Assembly: GCF_003987255.1 (NCBI RefSeq)
Contig: NZ_PIQC01000009.1
Coordinates: forward strand, 1 to 64,000
Length of the DNA stretch: 64,000 nucleotides
Direction: 5' to 3'
DNA from: Idiomarina ramblicola
GTDB lineage: Bacteria > Pseudomonadota > Gammaproteobacteria > Enterobacterales > Alteromonadaceae
The notes below the pieces were generated by a model. That model was not told the origin of the DNA. It ran no database searches and worked only from the letters and a program-made list of their open reading frames with translations. Of the stretch, positions 28,700 to 38,416 are shown in pieces. The stretch's first letter is position 1. Each line of letters begins with the position of its first letter. The position numbers and the translations under genes were made by a program.

Positions 28700-29170
28700 A
28701 TGAATGCCGAGTTCGTAAACCCATTTCTTCAAGCACTGCAAAATGTCTTGTCGATGATGGCACAAATGGAATTGAAACCCGGTAAGGCGCAGCTTAAAAA
28801 AGATGAATACGCTCGTGGAGATGTATCGGGCATCATCGGAATGGTCGGCCCACAAATTAAAGGGTCATTTTCCATATCTTTTGAAGAAAACCTGGCCTGC
28901 GAAATAATGAATAAAATGCTGGGTGAGCTGCCGGATTCAATCAACGAAGACGTATGTGACATGGTCGGTGAAATTACTAATATGGTCACCGGTGGAGCTA
29001 AAAAGAGCCTGGGTGAAAAAGGCTACGACTTCGATATGGCGACACCGATAGTCGTATCTGGAAAAGATCATACCATTTCGCACAAATCTGAAGGCTCAAA
29101 ATTGATTATGCCGTTTAATCATGTCGCTGGGAAAGCCTATATCGAAATTTGTTTCGATAAGATCAAATAG
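28700..29170 (+). CDS. cheX: Chemotaxis phosphatase CheX
   Basis: 156 aa. The CheC/CheX/FliY-type active-site motif ExxN is Glu91/Asn94 within DMVGEITNMVTGGAKKSL. CheX dephosphorylates CheY-P. It is orphaned here: no other chemotaxis or flagellar gene is in the window. Only 3 bases after the DUF6702-like gene, so possibly co-transcribed with the M1 peptidase. It converges on dnaB. Confidence 0.88.
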   Translation: MNAEFVNPFLQALQNVLSMMAQMELKPGKAQLKKDEYARGDVSGIIGMVGPQIKGSFSISFEENLACEIMNKMLGELPDSINEDVCDMVGEITNMVTGGAKKSLGEKGYDFDMATPIVVSGKDHTISHKSEGSKLIMPFNHVAGKAYIEICFDKIK

Positions 29171-29195
29171 CGACGATTAGTAACGGTCGTCGCTA
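29168..29195. terminator. Convergent hairpin, cheX / dnaB
   Basis: Perfect 9-bp inverted repeat TAGCGACGA-N10-TCGTCGCTA covering the cheX stop codon and the last codons of dnaB. No T-run follows on either side, so termination is plausible but not certain. Confidence 0.5.
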
Positions 29196-30571
29196 ATATT
29201 ACGGGCATAGTTATCAAACCTTGATAGTTGCCCGTGGAACTTAAGTTCCACTTTACCAATAGGCCCGTTACGCTGCTTACCGATAATAATTTCCGCTAAA
29301 CCTTGTTCCGCAGAGTCGGGATGATAAACCTCATCTCGATAGATAAACATAATGACATCGGCGTCCTGCTCAATTGAACCGGATTCACGTAAGTCTGAGT
29401 TAACCGGACGTTTGTCCGAGCGCTGCTCAAGTGAACGGTTAAGCTGTGAAAGTGCGACAACCGGTACTTCCAGTTCCTTCGCCAAAGATTTTAACGAACG
29501 CGAGATTTCAGCAATTTCCAGAGTTCGGTTTTCCGACATACCCGGCACTGTCATCAATTGAAGGTAATCCACCATAATCATAGAGATACCTTTGTGTTCT
29601 CTATGGATACGACGAGCACGAGAGCGAACTTCTGTAGGCGTTAAGCCTGAGGAGTCGTCGATATAAATGTTGTTCTTGTCATTTAGCATATTCATGACCG
29701 AGGCAATGCGCGCCCAATCATCATCTTCAAGTTTACCCGTACGTACTTTGTTCTGGTCAACTCGGCTCAGTGATGCCAGCATACGCATCATTAACTGTTC
29801 TGCTGGCATCTCTAAGCTAAATACTAACACCGGCCGATCATCGTTCAGTGCAATATTCTCCGCAAGGTTCATCGCGAATGTAGTTTTACCCATTGAAGGT
29901 CGGGCAGCTACTATGACTAAATCTGAAGGCTGAAGACCTGCAGTCATCTGGTCTAGATCAGTAAAGCCTGTAGAAACGCCTGTTACACCATTATTGTTTT
30001 TCAGTTTACTCAACTGCTCAATACGGCTTACCGTGCGTTGCAGAATAAGATTTATTCCTTGCGGGCCTTCACTTGAGCTGACTCGTTTTTCCGCTATTTG
30101 AAAGACTTTTGATTCCGCTAAATCTAGCAATTCTGCGCTACTTCGGCCTTGGGTATCATAACCGGATTCAGCAATGTCATTTGCTGCCCCAATCATTTCT
30201 CTTAATACCGCCCGCTCTCTGACGATGTTGGCATAAGCCAATATATTCGCCGCGCTGGGCGTATTTTTAGCTATTTCTCCAAGGTAAGCAAACCCACCAA
30301 TTTGATCGAGCTCTCCGGATGTCTCCAGGTTTTCAGATACCGTGACCAAATCCATCGGCTGGCTGCGTTGAGCAAGCTCATGCATCGCTTTGAAAATAAG
30401 TCTATGGGAGCGATGGTAAAAGTCTTCTGCGATGACGCTGCCAGCCACATTATCCCACGCATCATTGTCCAGCATTAAACCGCCAAGGACGGACTGTTCT
30501 GCTTCAATTGAGTGTGGAGCTGAGCGCAGGGCTTCTATTGAAGCGTCGCGTTTTTTTGACTTTTCTGCCAT
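29177..30571 (-). CDS. dnaB: Replicative DNA helicase DnaB
   Basis: 464 aa hexameric helicase of the replication fork. The N-terminal domain starts around SAPHSIEAEQSVLGGLMLDN; Walker A is ARPSMGKT (223-230); Walker B is MIMVDYLQL; the end FHGQLSRFDNYA is typical. No intein. In many gammaproteobacteria it follows rplI; here the ECF sigma module separates the two. Confidence 0.98.
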   Translation of the reverse strand: MAEKSKKRDASIEALRSAPHSIEAEQSVLGGLMLDNDAWDNVAGSVIAEDFYHRSHRLIFKAMHELAQRSQPMDLVTVSENLETSGELDQIGGFAYLGEIAKNTPSAANILAYANIVRERAVLREMIGAANDIAESGYDTQGRSSAELLDLAESKVFQIAEKRVSSSEGPQGINLILQRTVSRIEQLSKLKNNNGVTGVSTGFTDLDQMTAGLQPSDLVIVAARPSMGKTTFAMNLAENIALNDDRPVLVFSLEMPAEQLMMRMLASLSRVDQNKVRTGKLEDDDWARIASVMNMLNDKNNIYIDDSSGLTPTEVRSRARRIHREHKGISMIMVDYLQLMTVPGMSENRTLEIAEISRSLKSLAKELEVPVVALSQLNRSLEQRSDKRPVNSDLRESGSIEQDADVIMFIYRDEVYHPDSAEQGLAEIIIGKQRNGPIGKVELKFHGQLSRFDNYARNISDDRY

Positions 30572-30598
30572 GAGGAAAGTTGTCTCGCCAAGGGAAAT

Positions 30599-30635
30599 AA
30601 TAAGAGGGGATTACTATACAAAATCCCCTCTTATT
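30599..30635. terminator. Strong hairpin between DUF4097 gene and dnaB
   Basis: Perfect 13-bp inverted repeat AATAAGAGGGGAT / ATCCCCTCTTATT with an 11-base loop. It probably ends the sigma/anti-sigma/DUF4097 transcript. The following minus-strand bases (ATTTCCC) are only weakly T-rich. Confidence 0.65.
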
Positions 30636-30666
30636 TAGAAAGCGAAGCAAGACCTAACTGCAGTAT

Positions 30667-31629
30667 TTAATTATTATCGAGCGTAATTTCACCGCTAACC
30701 GTTGTTGCGGAAACATCGGCACTGCCCTCACCGACTGAGAATTCAAGTCTTGACGATGGCCCCCATTCAGCTTCATTGGCTTTATCATCGGTTAACCGGT
30801 TGGTAATTTCACCGCCAGCATTAGACTTGATATCGAAACTCGAGTGGATATCGCCCATCCATTTAAACGTTAAATCACCACTCACTGAGCTGGATTCTAA
30901 TCGAGCACTACCGTGTAAGCCAGCAGTCAATATGGCATCGCCACTGACGGTAGTCACTTTGCCTTTGCGTAACACTCCCGCTTTTACATCAATATCGCCA
31001 GATACCGACTGAACTGTCAATTCAGCAATAGAGTCGGACTGACTTGTAATATCACCGCTTACCGACTGATAGGTCGCTGACTCTGAACCATTATTCACAT
31101 CCATTATGTCACCACTGACCGTCTCAAAGCGGACAGAACCAGAGAGATCTTCTGCATCAATATCGCCACTGACCGTCTTAAGCAGCACTCGATTTTTAAT
31201 ACTTTTAACCTCTATGTCCCCGCTAACCAGGCGAACTTCCAAACCGCCCTCAAATTCTTTAGCAGTGACGTCCATGGACACACCATTTACGCTAATATCC
31301 ATAGATGACGGCAGGTAAATTTTTAGATCTGAGCCTTCAGAGTCGTCCGAAGACAAGTTGAAACCTCGTTGCTCAGGAACTTTTACGTTAATATGAACCC
31401 CTGTACCCCGCTGTTCAAAAACGAACGCCTCGGCTTTCTCATCAAGCTTTCCGACCACCCTAATTTCATCTTTATCGTTTACGATGAGTTCAACCTTTCC
31501 TCTCATATTATCAATGGACACCCTGGCTGCGGGGGAGACCGCTAGTGTTTCATCGACCTTTTCCTGGGCTGCAATAGCAGAACCGAACATAAGTAGTGAT
31601 AAACCGACTATGGCTAATATCTTTTTCAT
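30667..31629 (-). CDS. DUF4097-type exported beta-helix protein
   Basis: 320 aa with signal peptide MKKILAIVGLSLLMFGSAIAA. VSG[DE] recurs at residues 135, 153, 171, 190, 209, 228, 249 and 311, an 18-21-residue period that fits rungs of a right-handed beta-helix or a repeated beta-sheet. This is the DUF4097 (putative adhesin) pattern, periplasmic or surface-bound. It is 13 bases after the anti-sigma gene, so it is probably the output of the ECF system. Function unknown. Confidence 0.85.
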   Translation of the reverse strand: MKKILAIVGLSLLMFGSAIAAQEKVDETLAVSPAARVSIDNMRGKVELIVNDKDEIRVVGKLDEKAEAFVFEQRGTGVHINVKVPEQRGFNLSSDDSEGSDLKIYLPSSMDISVNGVSMDVTAKEFEGGLEVRLVSGDIEVKSIKNRVLLKTVSGDIDAEDLSGSVRFETVSGDIMDVNNGSESATYQSVSGDITSQSDSIAELTVQSVSGDIDVKAGVLRKGKVTTVSGDAILTAGLHGSARLESSSVSGDLTFKWMGDIHSSFDIKSNAGGEITNRLTDDKANEAEWGPSSRLEFSVGEGSADVSATTVSGEITLDNN

Positions 31630-31642
31630 TTTTAACTCCTGA

Positions 31643-32158
31643 TTAGATTTCCTGTACGGACTGAGTCAACGTATAAGACTGATTCAGTAACTTTAATTCC
31701 TGCTCATTTACCCAACGCAGTAACTCTAATAAATTTGGATCGCCTGATGTTTCGCGCAAGGACTCAGTAATTTCTTGTCTGGCAAGTGCCAACTGAGTTA
31801 ATTGCTCTTCTGTATTACCATTAATTTGACTGTAACCTGCTGTTTCATAGCCTACTCGCATACCATGCAATTGCACTTGTTGTTCTGCGTTCATTCTTTC
31901 GGCCAGTAAATAATAGCCCGTTACAGGGTTCTCCGGAGCCTGCAACACACTCAACTGCCACCCTGCCATAAAAGTGGTAATAGCAATACTTGCAGCTATA
32001 GCGCCATACCAAAAAGATTTTCCGGTTCTCTGATATCGCTTTGACCGATTAACGCGACTTTCTATCGCTGACCAAAACTCCCTTTTAGGGTCAATGCCTT
32101 GTTGCTTAATCAGTTCGAGTTGGCGGTCTAACTTTTGAGCTTTTTCGTTATCACTCAT
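31643..32158 (-). CDS. Putative membrane anti-sigma factor
   Basis: 171 aa: a charged cytoplasmic N-terminus (1-47), one membrane helix (about 49-68, WYGAIAASIAITTFMAGW) and a helical periplasmic tail. No clear zinc anti-sigma motif (HxxxCxxC) is present. The role is inferred from its 8-base overlap with the ECF sigma gene and its topology. Confidence 0.7.
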   Translation of the reverse strand: MSDNEKAQKLDRQLELIKQQGIDPKREFWSAIESRVNRSKRYQRTGKSFWYGAIAASIAITTFMAGWQLSVLQAPENPVTGYYLLAERMNAEQQVQLHGMRVGYETAGYSQINGNTEEQLTQLALARQEITESLRETSGDPNLLELLRWVNEQELKLLNQSYTLTQSVQEI

Positions 32159-32675
32159 CTTGTAGCCACTCCTCTAAACGTTTACGAGCCCGATGAAACT
32201 GCGCTTTACTGGTACCGATAGCTATTCCCAGCCAATCAGCAATTTGTTGGTGAGATTCGCCTTGCAAGGCATGTAAAACAAAAACCTGACGTGTTTGTTC
32301 AGGTAACTTTAAAATCAGTTTATCCAATTGGCTCATATCAAGCCCGCCCTCACTCACCTGTTCTGAAACGTCATGACTGTCGGATGTTAACTTGGCAAAC
32401 CATCGTTTCTGTTTACGCATTTCAGTTAAGCAGATATTCGTGGTTACGCGGTAAAGCCAAGTACTAAACTTAGAATCCCCACGAAAAGAGCCTAATTTTT
32501 GCCAGAGTTGCACAAAGACTTCCTGAACGAGATCATCAGCTAATGACTTATCAGCACACAGGCGCAACACTAATCCATACACTTGCTTTATATGTAAATA
32601 ATACAGGCGCTGAAAAGCATCCACGTCACCTCGCGTCGCTAATAGCACATCCTCACTGGCTGGTTCACTTTGCAA
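32151..32675 (-). CDS. ECF-type RNA polymerase sigma factor
   Basis: 174 aa. Region 2 includes ADDLVQEVFVQLWQKLGSFR and FSTWLYRVTTNICLTEMRKQ; region 4 includes LPEQTRQVFVLHALQGESHQ and a helix-turn-helix QIADWLGIAIGTSKAQFHRA. The start is a TTG at 32675, supported by GGGAG about 9 bases upstream; no ATG is nearby in frame. It is the first gene of a three-gene unit with the anti-sigma and DUF4097 genes and may activate its own promoter. Confidence 0.93.
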   Translation of the reverse strand: MQSEPASEDVLLATRGDVDAFQRLYYLHIKQVYGLVLRLCADKSLADDLVQEVFVQLWQKLGSFRGDSKFSTWLYRVTTNICLTEMRKQKRWFAKLTSDSHDVSEQVSEGGLDMSQLDKLILKLPEQTRQVFVLHALQGESHQQIADWLGIAIGTSKAQFHRARKRLEEWLQDE

Positions 32676-32720
32676 CGCTCTCTCTCCCTGGGTACGTTTT
32701 ATTATTGGTATATTAGTTTA

Positions 32721-32747
32721 GACGACACGGATATAAGAAAGGTTTAC
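32721..32747 (-). promoter_or_regulatory. Candidate ECF-dependent promoter
   Basis: On the minus strand GTAAACC (32741-32747), 16 bases, then CGTC (32721-32724). AAC-type -35 and CGTC -10 elements are common at ECF promoters. It lies 46 bases before the sigma gene start and so fits autoregulation. Unverified. Confidence 0.4.
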
Positions 32748-32765
32748 GTGGGGAGAAACTTTCCC

Positions 32766-32795
32766 AAAAAAAAAGCTGCCAAAAGGCAGCTTTTT
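32766..32795 (-). terminator. rplI operon terminator
   Basis: On the minus strand AGCTGCC-TTTT-GGCAGCT followed by nine Ts, 16 bases after the rplI stop. It ends the rpsF-priB-rpsR-rplI transcript and isolates the ECF module from it. Confidence 0.93.
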
Positions 32796-32811
32796 CAGAA
32801 AATAGAGAGGC

Positions 32812-33264
32812 TTATTCAGCCGCTACAACTTTCAATTTGATGTTAGCAAATACATCAGCGTGCAGGTGTAATTCGATATCAAACTCACCAACTTCACGTA
32901 ATGTACCGTGAGGCATTAACACTTCGCTCTTCTTCACTTCAACGCCAGCAGCTGTTACTGCATCAGCGATATCGCGAGTACCGATAGAGCCAAATAGTTT
33001 ACCTTCATCACCTGCTTTAGAAGCAATAGTTACTGTCTCTAAAGCATTAACTTTCTCAGCACGAGCTTCAGCAGCAGCTAATTGATCAGACAATTTAGCT
33101 TCATACTCAGCGCGACGTTGTTCAAACAAATCAACGTTGCTTTTCGTTGCTGGTACTGCTTTTCCTTGTGGGAAAAGAAAGTTACGTGCGTAACCTGACT
33201 TTACACTGACTTGATCGCCAAGGCTTCCCAAGTTAGCAATTTTATCTAACAAAATGACATTCAT
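32812..33264 (-). CDS. rplI: Ribosomal protein L9
   Basis: L9, 150 aa (149 in E. coli). [20 protein letters not shown] and [19 protein letters not shown] form the N-terminal domain; a long helix (about 41-74) joins the C-terminal domain. Last gene of the S6 operon. Confidence 0.99.
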   Translation of the reverse strand: MNVILLDKIANLGSLGDQVSVKSGYARNFLFPQGKAVPATKSNVDLFEQRRAEYEAKLSDQLAAAEARAEKVNALETVTIASKAGDEGKLFGSIGTRDIADAVTAAGVEVKKSEVLMPHGTLREVGEFDIELHLHADVFANIKLKVVAAE

Positions 33265-33305
33265 TTCTCGCTACCTCTACTTTTGGTAATCGAACCGGTG
33301 CTAGC

Positions 33306-33843
<538 letters not shown>

Positions 33844-33867
33844 AAGGGTTATAGAAAGTCAGCCAGC

Positions 33868-34218
33868 TTACGCGGCTTCACTGTCACCTTTACGATCTTC
33901 CTTCGGCTTAGTCAGCGGCGAAGGCTCTGTAATAGCTTCTTTCTTACGCATGATCATGTTGCGTAAGACTGCATCGTTAAAACGGAATGCAGTTTCCAGC
34001 TCTTCCACAACTTCTGCAGTCGCTTCAATGTTCAACAACACATAGTGCGCTTTATGCAGTTTGTTGATTGGGTAAGCCAATTGACGACGGCCCCAGTCTT
34101 CTAAACGATGGATTTCACCACCACCTTGCTTGATCGTTTCGCTGTAGCGCTCGATCATGCCAGGTACTTGCTCGCTTTGGTCCGGGTGGACCATAAATAC
34201 GATTTCGTAATGACGCAT
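33868..34218 (-). CDS. rpsF: Ribosomal protein S6
   Basis: S6, 116 aa (131-135 in E. coli). [20 protein letters not shown] and [20 protein letters not shown] are typical. The C-terminus is charged ([11 protein letters not shown]). First gene of the rpsF-priB-rpsR-rplI operon, with a leader of about 100 bases that could bind S6:S18, though I could not recognise that motif. Confidence 0.98.
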   Translation of the reverse strand: MRHYEIVFMVHPDQSEQVPGMIERYSETIKQGGGEIHRLEDWGRRQLAYPINKLHKAHYVLLNIEATAEVVEELETAFRFNDAVLRNMIMRKKEAITEPSPLTKPKEDRKGDSEAA

Positions 34219-34325
34219 TACAGTTTCCTTTTGGTTCGTATAGCCTCAGTTTAGCTCAGCCGCACTAACATAGAAGCAAGGAACACATTCAGTAAAATGA
34301 GAATATGGCTGATTTAAGCCGCGCG

Positions 34326-34354
34326 ATACTAACGAAAATGAACGCCAATTGCAA
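34326..34354 (-). promoter_or_regulatory. rpsF operon promoter
   Basis: On the minus strand TTGCAA (34349-34354), a 17-base spacer, TAGTAT (34326-34331), then CGCGCGGC. The GC-rich discriminator matches the other ribosomal promoters here. It begins directly after the stop of the upstream gene. Confidence 0.65.
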
Positions 34355-34355
34355 A

Positions 34356-34787
34356 TTAATCGGCGTTTTTGTGGGCCTTTTCAATGCGGGAACTGAGTAA
34401 CGCGACGACTCGGTCGGCTAATTCGTTAGCTACAGCCTTTTCTCCGCGCACAACGATGTGGTCTACAACCTGTTTCTGGCGTTTCACGGTGGTGTCAATT
34501 TGCACCGCATCCTGCTGTTCCCGAAACACCAAAGTAACCTGCCATTCAGCGGCACCATCGTCGACCCGGTGCCATTCGTGCCTCACATCCAATCGGTTAC
34601 TGATATCAAACGCCAAATTTTCTACCGACTTTGTAGCATCACCTTCCAATTCAAATTGAAAAGCGACATAAGGCTTTTCAGAACGAAGCCAAGTTGGTGA
34701 CTCCCAGTTCGGCGTCCAACTAACAAATAAAACAGCGACCATTGCCAAAGCAATAGCAATGGGTAAAAGCCGACGTTTAAGATCCAT
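34356..34787 (-). CDS. Membrane-anchored protein of unknown function
   Basis: 143 aa from the ATG at 34787 ([20 protein letters not shown]). The frame is open 12 codons further up, deeper into rlmB; the later ATG gives a normal signal-anchor start and an 11-base overlap. One N-terminal membrane helix (about 6-23), then a periplasmic alpha/beta domain with two similar halves of beta-strands ([20 protein letters not shown]). Not recognised. Coupled to rlmB and just before the rpsF promoter. Confidence 0.75.
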   Translation of the reverse strand: MDLKRRLLPIAIALAMVAVLFVSWTPNWESPTWLRSEKPYVAFQFELEGDATKSVENLAFDISNRLDVRHEWHRVDDGAAEWQVTLVFREQQDAVQIDTTVKRQKQVVDHIVVRGEKAVANELADRVVALLSSRIEKAHKNAD

Positions 34788-35523
34788 TTCGTTGTCTGAC
34801 AACCTCGAATAAACAGACGCCACTGGCTACAGACACATTCAAACTGCTGACACTGCCGGCTAAAGGGATGGATACTAAATCATCACAAGTTTCGCGAGTA
34901 AGACGTCTCATGCCTTTACCTTCCGCTCCCATAACCAGAGCTATAGGCCCTCTGTAATCAACATCATAAACGGACTGAGTTGCCTCTCCCGCCGTACCGT
35001 ACACCCAAACCCCTAACTCCTGTAAATCCCTCAGAGCCCGGGCTAAGTTAGTAACAACTATCAAAGGCACATTTTCAGCTGCGCCCGATGCGACCTTCCG
35101 CACTGTCGGCGTGATCTGTGCAGACTTATCTTTCGGAACGATAACGCCTGTAACGCCAGCCGCATCTGCAGTACGCAGGCAGGCTCCTAAATTATGCGGA
35201 TCGGTCACGCCGTCAAGTATTAAAAACAACCCGGCTTGTTGACTTTGCTCCAGCAGCTTAGGTAAATCATGCTCAGTTAAGGTAGGTGGTGAATGCACTG
35301 TCGCTACCACACCTTGGTGATTACCACCCTCAGCTCGTTTTTCTAACGCTTGCTTTGGTACCCACTGAGGCCTGACTCCCGCTGAATGACATTGATTGAC
35401 AATATCTCGAACCGAGTCATCCTGACGCTCTTTAGAAACATACAACTCAACCAAGCGATCTGGGTGATTTTTTAGTATTGCCCGCACTGCGTGCAGGCCG
35501 AACACCGTCACTTTCTGGCTCAT
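34777..35523 (-). CDS. rlmB: 23S rRNA (guanosine-2'-O-)-methyltransferase RlmB
   Basis: 248 aa SpoU-family enzyme that methylates G2251 of 23S rRNA in E. coli. The N-terminal substrate-binding domain starts [20 protein letters not shown]; the knotted SAM domain holds [34 protein letters not shown] and [20 protein letters not shown]. Overlaps rnr by 4 bases (ATGA). Confidence 0.97.
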   Translation of the reverse strand: MSQKVTVFGLHAVRAILKNHPDRLVELYVSKERQDDSVRDIVNQCHSAGVRPQWVPKQALEKRAEGGNHQGVVATVHSPPTLTEHDLPKLLEQSQQAGLFLILDGVTDPHNLGACLRTADAAGVTGVIVPKDKSAQITPTVRKVASGAAENVPLIVVTNLARALRDLQELGVWVYGTAGEATQSVYDVDYRGPIALVMGAEGKGMRRLTRETCDDLVSIPLAGSVSSLNVSVASGVCLFEVVRQRNGS

Positions 35524-37826
35524 GACTTACTACGTCCTTTACCACCGCGGTTGGCATTTTTTCTTTGACCGCCTTTACCCCGAGGCTGTCCTTTCCTTTT
35601 CCCTTTACCTGAGCCTTTGGCTGGCATATTACGTTTCTTGCCACCTGGACTTGTCGCCTCAAGTAAAGTTAAATCAATTTTTCGATCATCAAGGTTGACG
35701 TCTTTCACTTTGACTTTGACATTGTCGCCCAGACGGAAAACGCTGTTGCTGTTTTCGCCTACCAACATCCCCTTTTGTTGATCGAAGTGGTAATAATCGT
35801 TATCGAGGTTACTGATGTGAACCAGTCCGTCGATTTGATAGTCACTCAAGCGCACAAACAGACCAAAGTTAGTGACTGAGGAAATAATACCCTCAAACTC
35901 CATGCCGACATGATCAAGCATAAACTCACACTTCAGCCACTCGTCAACCTGACGGGTCGCATCGTCGGCACGGCGTTCAGTCATTGAGGTATGAACGCCC
36001 AGTTCATCTAACTGCTTCTCTGAGTACGCCCATGCGCCAACTAGCCCTTTTTCTTCACCTTTTTTCTTACGTAAAATTGCTTTTATCGCACGATGTAGAA
36101 TCAGATCAGGGTAACGTCGGATAGGTGAAGTGAAATGTGCATAAGATTTTAATGCTAACCCAAAGTGGCCTTTATTCTCCGGCTGATAAACCGCTTGCTG
36201 CATAGAACGCAGAAGCATCGTTTCAATTAATTCATGATCCTGGCGATCTTTAACTTGCTCAAGCAGCGCGGCATAGTCCTTTGGAGATGGCTCATCACCG
36301 CCTTCGAGGTTCAGGCCTAGTTCACCGAGGAAGCTGCGGAAGTTGTTCAGTCGTTCATCCGCCGGCGTCTCATGCACACGGAATAACGCGCCAATTTCTT
36401 TGTCGGATTCGATAAGCTGAGCAGAGGCCACGTTCGCCATAATCATGCACTCTTCGATGATTTTATGAGCAACATGGCGTTTAACCGGCTCGATACTTTC
36501 AATTTTACGCTCGGCGTTAAAAATAAAGCGGGTTTCCTGAGTATCAAACTCAATAGCAGAGCGACGCTTACGCGCTGCGCTTAACGCGTTATAAAGTCGC
36601 TCCAGCTCTTGTACATTATCCATGACATGCTGATATTGCTGTTGCAATTCTTCATCACCATCAAGCAGTTTCTTAACTTTATTGTAAGTCAGTCGCGCGT
36701 GGCTTTTCATCACTGCCGGATAAAACCGCGTCGATTTCAGCTTACCCCGAGGTCCTAACTCCATTTCTGCAACCATACAAAGACGGTCAACATCAGGATT
36801 CAATGAACATAAGCCATTAGAAAGCTTTTCCGGCAGCATCGGAATGACATTGCTAGGGAAATAAACCGAATTACCACGCTCAGTTGCTGCTTTATCCAGA
36901 ACCGTTTCGGGTCGCACGTAATAAGACACATCAGCAATAGCCACCCACAGGCGCCAGCCTTTCTCTTCCTGCACACAACAAACGGCGTCGTCAAAGTCGC
37001 GGGAATCTTCACCATCGATAGTGATAAGAGGCAGATCACGCAAGTCTTTACGGCCTTCATAGGCTTCTGCCGGTACTTCTTCGCTATACTTTTTCAGCTC
37101 TTCATCAACTTCAGTTGGCCATTCGGTGGGGATATCGTGTTCACGTATCGCTACCTGAATTTCCATACCCGGAGCCATGTGCTCACCCAGCACCTCGCTT
37201 ACTCGGCCAATTGGGCTGGTACGGCGACTTGGTCTACGGGTAATTTCAACAACCACGAGCTGGCCATGACGCGCACCATTCTTATCGGCATCCGGAATCA
37301 AAATATCCTGGCTAATTCGACCATCATCGGGAACCACAATACCTAAACCGTGTTCTACAAAGTAACGCCCGACAATATTGCTGTCTCGAGGTTCGGTTAC
37401 TCGTACGATACGCCCTTCAGTGCGCCCACGGCTATCTTTGCCGCTTGTCTTAACCAGCACTTTATCGCCATGTAACACTGAGTACATTTGATGATGTGGA
37501 ATAAAAAGATCTTTACCGCCGTCTTCCGTCTGACAAAAACCAAAACCGTCTTTATGACCAATAACACGACCTTTAATCAAGTCCATACGCTCAGGCAAAC
37601 CATAAGCATTCGCTTTACTGTATATTAGCTGCCCGTCTCGCTCCATCGCACGCAAGCGTCTTTTTAAGCCAACAGCCTGGCGTTCATCGTCTAAGCCAAA
37701 GTGACGAATAAACTCATCAAAGTGAACGGGCTTATTATTTGACGTAACAAGCTCCAGCAATTGCTCACGGCCAGGAATTTCAACTTCATATTCTGGCGTA
37801 TTGTTGTTCTGTTGATTATCTGACAT
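35520..37826 (-). CDS. rnr: Ribonuclease R
   Basis: 768 aa 3'-to-5' exoribonuclease (RNase II superfamily). Order: N-terminal helix-turn-helix, cold-shock domains, the RNB domain with the acidic cluster [11 protein letters not shown] (about 271-281), an S1 domain ([18 protein letters not shown]) and a Lys/Gly/Arg-rich tail (from about 735). It degrades structured RNA and matures rRNA. First gene before rlmB. Confidence 0.97.
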   Translation of the reverse strand: MSDNQQNNNTPEYEVEIPGREQLLELVTSNNKPVHFDEFIRHFGLDDERQAVGLKRRLRAMERDGQLIYSKANAYGLPERMDLIKGRVIGHKDGFGFCQTEDGGKDLFIPHHQMYSVLHGDKVLVKTSGKDSRGRTEGRIVRVTEPRDSNIVGRYFVEHGLGIVVPDDGRISQDILIPDADKNGARHGQLVVVEITRRPSRRTSPIGRVSEVLGEHMAPGMEIQVAIREHDIPTEWPTEVDEELKKYSEEVPAEAYEGRKDLRDLPLITIDGEDSRDFDDAVCCVQEEKGWRLWVAIADVSYYVRPETVLDKAATERGNSVYFPSNVIPMLPEKLSNGLCSLNPDVDRLCMVAEMELGPRGKLKSTRFYPAVMKSHARLTYNKVKKLLDGDEELQQQYQHVMDNVQELERLYNALSAARKRRSAIEFDTQETRFIFNAERKIESIEPVKRHVAHKIIEECMIMANVASAQLIESDKEIGALFRVHETPADERLNNFRSFLGELGLNLEGGDEPSPKDYAALLEQVKDRQDHELIETMLLRSMQQAVYQPENKGHFGLALKSYAHFTSPIRRYPDLILHRAIKAILRKKKGEEKGLVGAWAYSEKQLDELGVHTSMTERRADDATRQVDEWLKCEFMLDHVGMEFEGIISSVTNFGLFVRLSDYQIDGLVHISNLDNDYYHFDQQKGMLVGENSNSVFRLGDNVKVKVKDVNLDDRKIDLTLLEATSPGGKKRNMPAKGSGKGKRKGQPRGKGGQRKNANRGGKGRSKS

Positions 37827-38022
37827 AGAATCCTATTGTAGTTGCACGGTTAAGAAAGACCGATGGGGGACAGTATACGTGTTGAAGTTAATAATGTCAG
37901 TGCTTTGCTTGTATTTTGAGCAAAAGGTACCCATATCTTATTTAATTGATAAAAAATGAGTTGTCCGACTCTTTCATATACACTAATTTACAGACTTAAG
38001 TGGGTACAAACTAAGAGCTAAA

Positions 38023-38379
38023 ATGCAGACACAAACAAATAACCTCAGTCAACGTCAATGGCACCCAAGCTGGTGGCATCAGGCGTTGCTGTGCTTATTA
38101 TTTGTTACTTTTAGCGCATCAGCATACCCAGCCTCAACCGGCAATAATGATAAACAGCTATCGGCTCAGCAAAAGCCCGAGGCCGTCTTCGTTGTCACTC
38201 TTTCATCATCCGTTTCTGAATCTCAGGCTGATGAACCAGAACTCGATAAAACGATTGATATTTCATCGTACTCTGTTCAGAGAGCTCTAGCTTTATCCCT
38301 ACGATTTTTAAGCAAAACCAATCCGTTCACTGCTAAATGGAACTGGCATCTCGTTCGCGGCCCCCCGACGCACCTTTAA
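38023..38379 (+). CDS. Small exported or membrane protein, unknown
   Basis: 118 aa. A Trp-rich cytoplasmic start (QRQWHPSWWHQ) leads to a hydrophobic segment (about 20-36, ALLCLLFVTFSASAYPA) that could be a signal peptide, then a Ser/Glu-rich stretch and a basic end. No family recognised. A start at 38023 has a weak ribosome binding site. Lies 37 bases before the CBS gene, in the same direction. Confidence 0.55.
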   Translation: MQTQTNNLSQRQWHPSWWHQALLCLLFVTFSASAYPASTGNNDKQLSAQQKPEAVFVVTLSSSVSESQADEPELDKTIDISSYSVQRALALSLRFLSKTNPFTAKWNWHLVRGPPTHL

Positions 38380-38416
38380 AAATTTTCTATTTCTTATATT
38401 TTTAAAGGAGTTTGTC

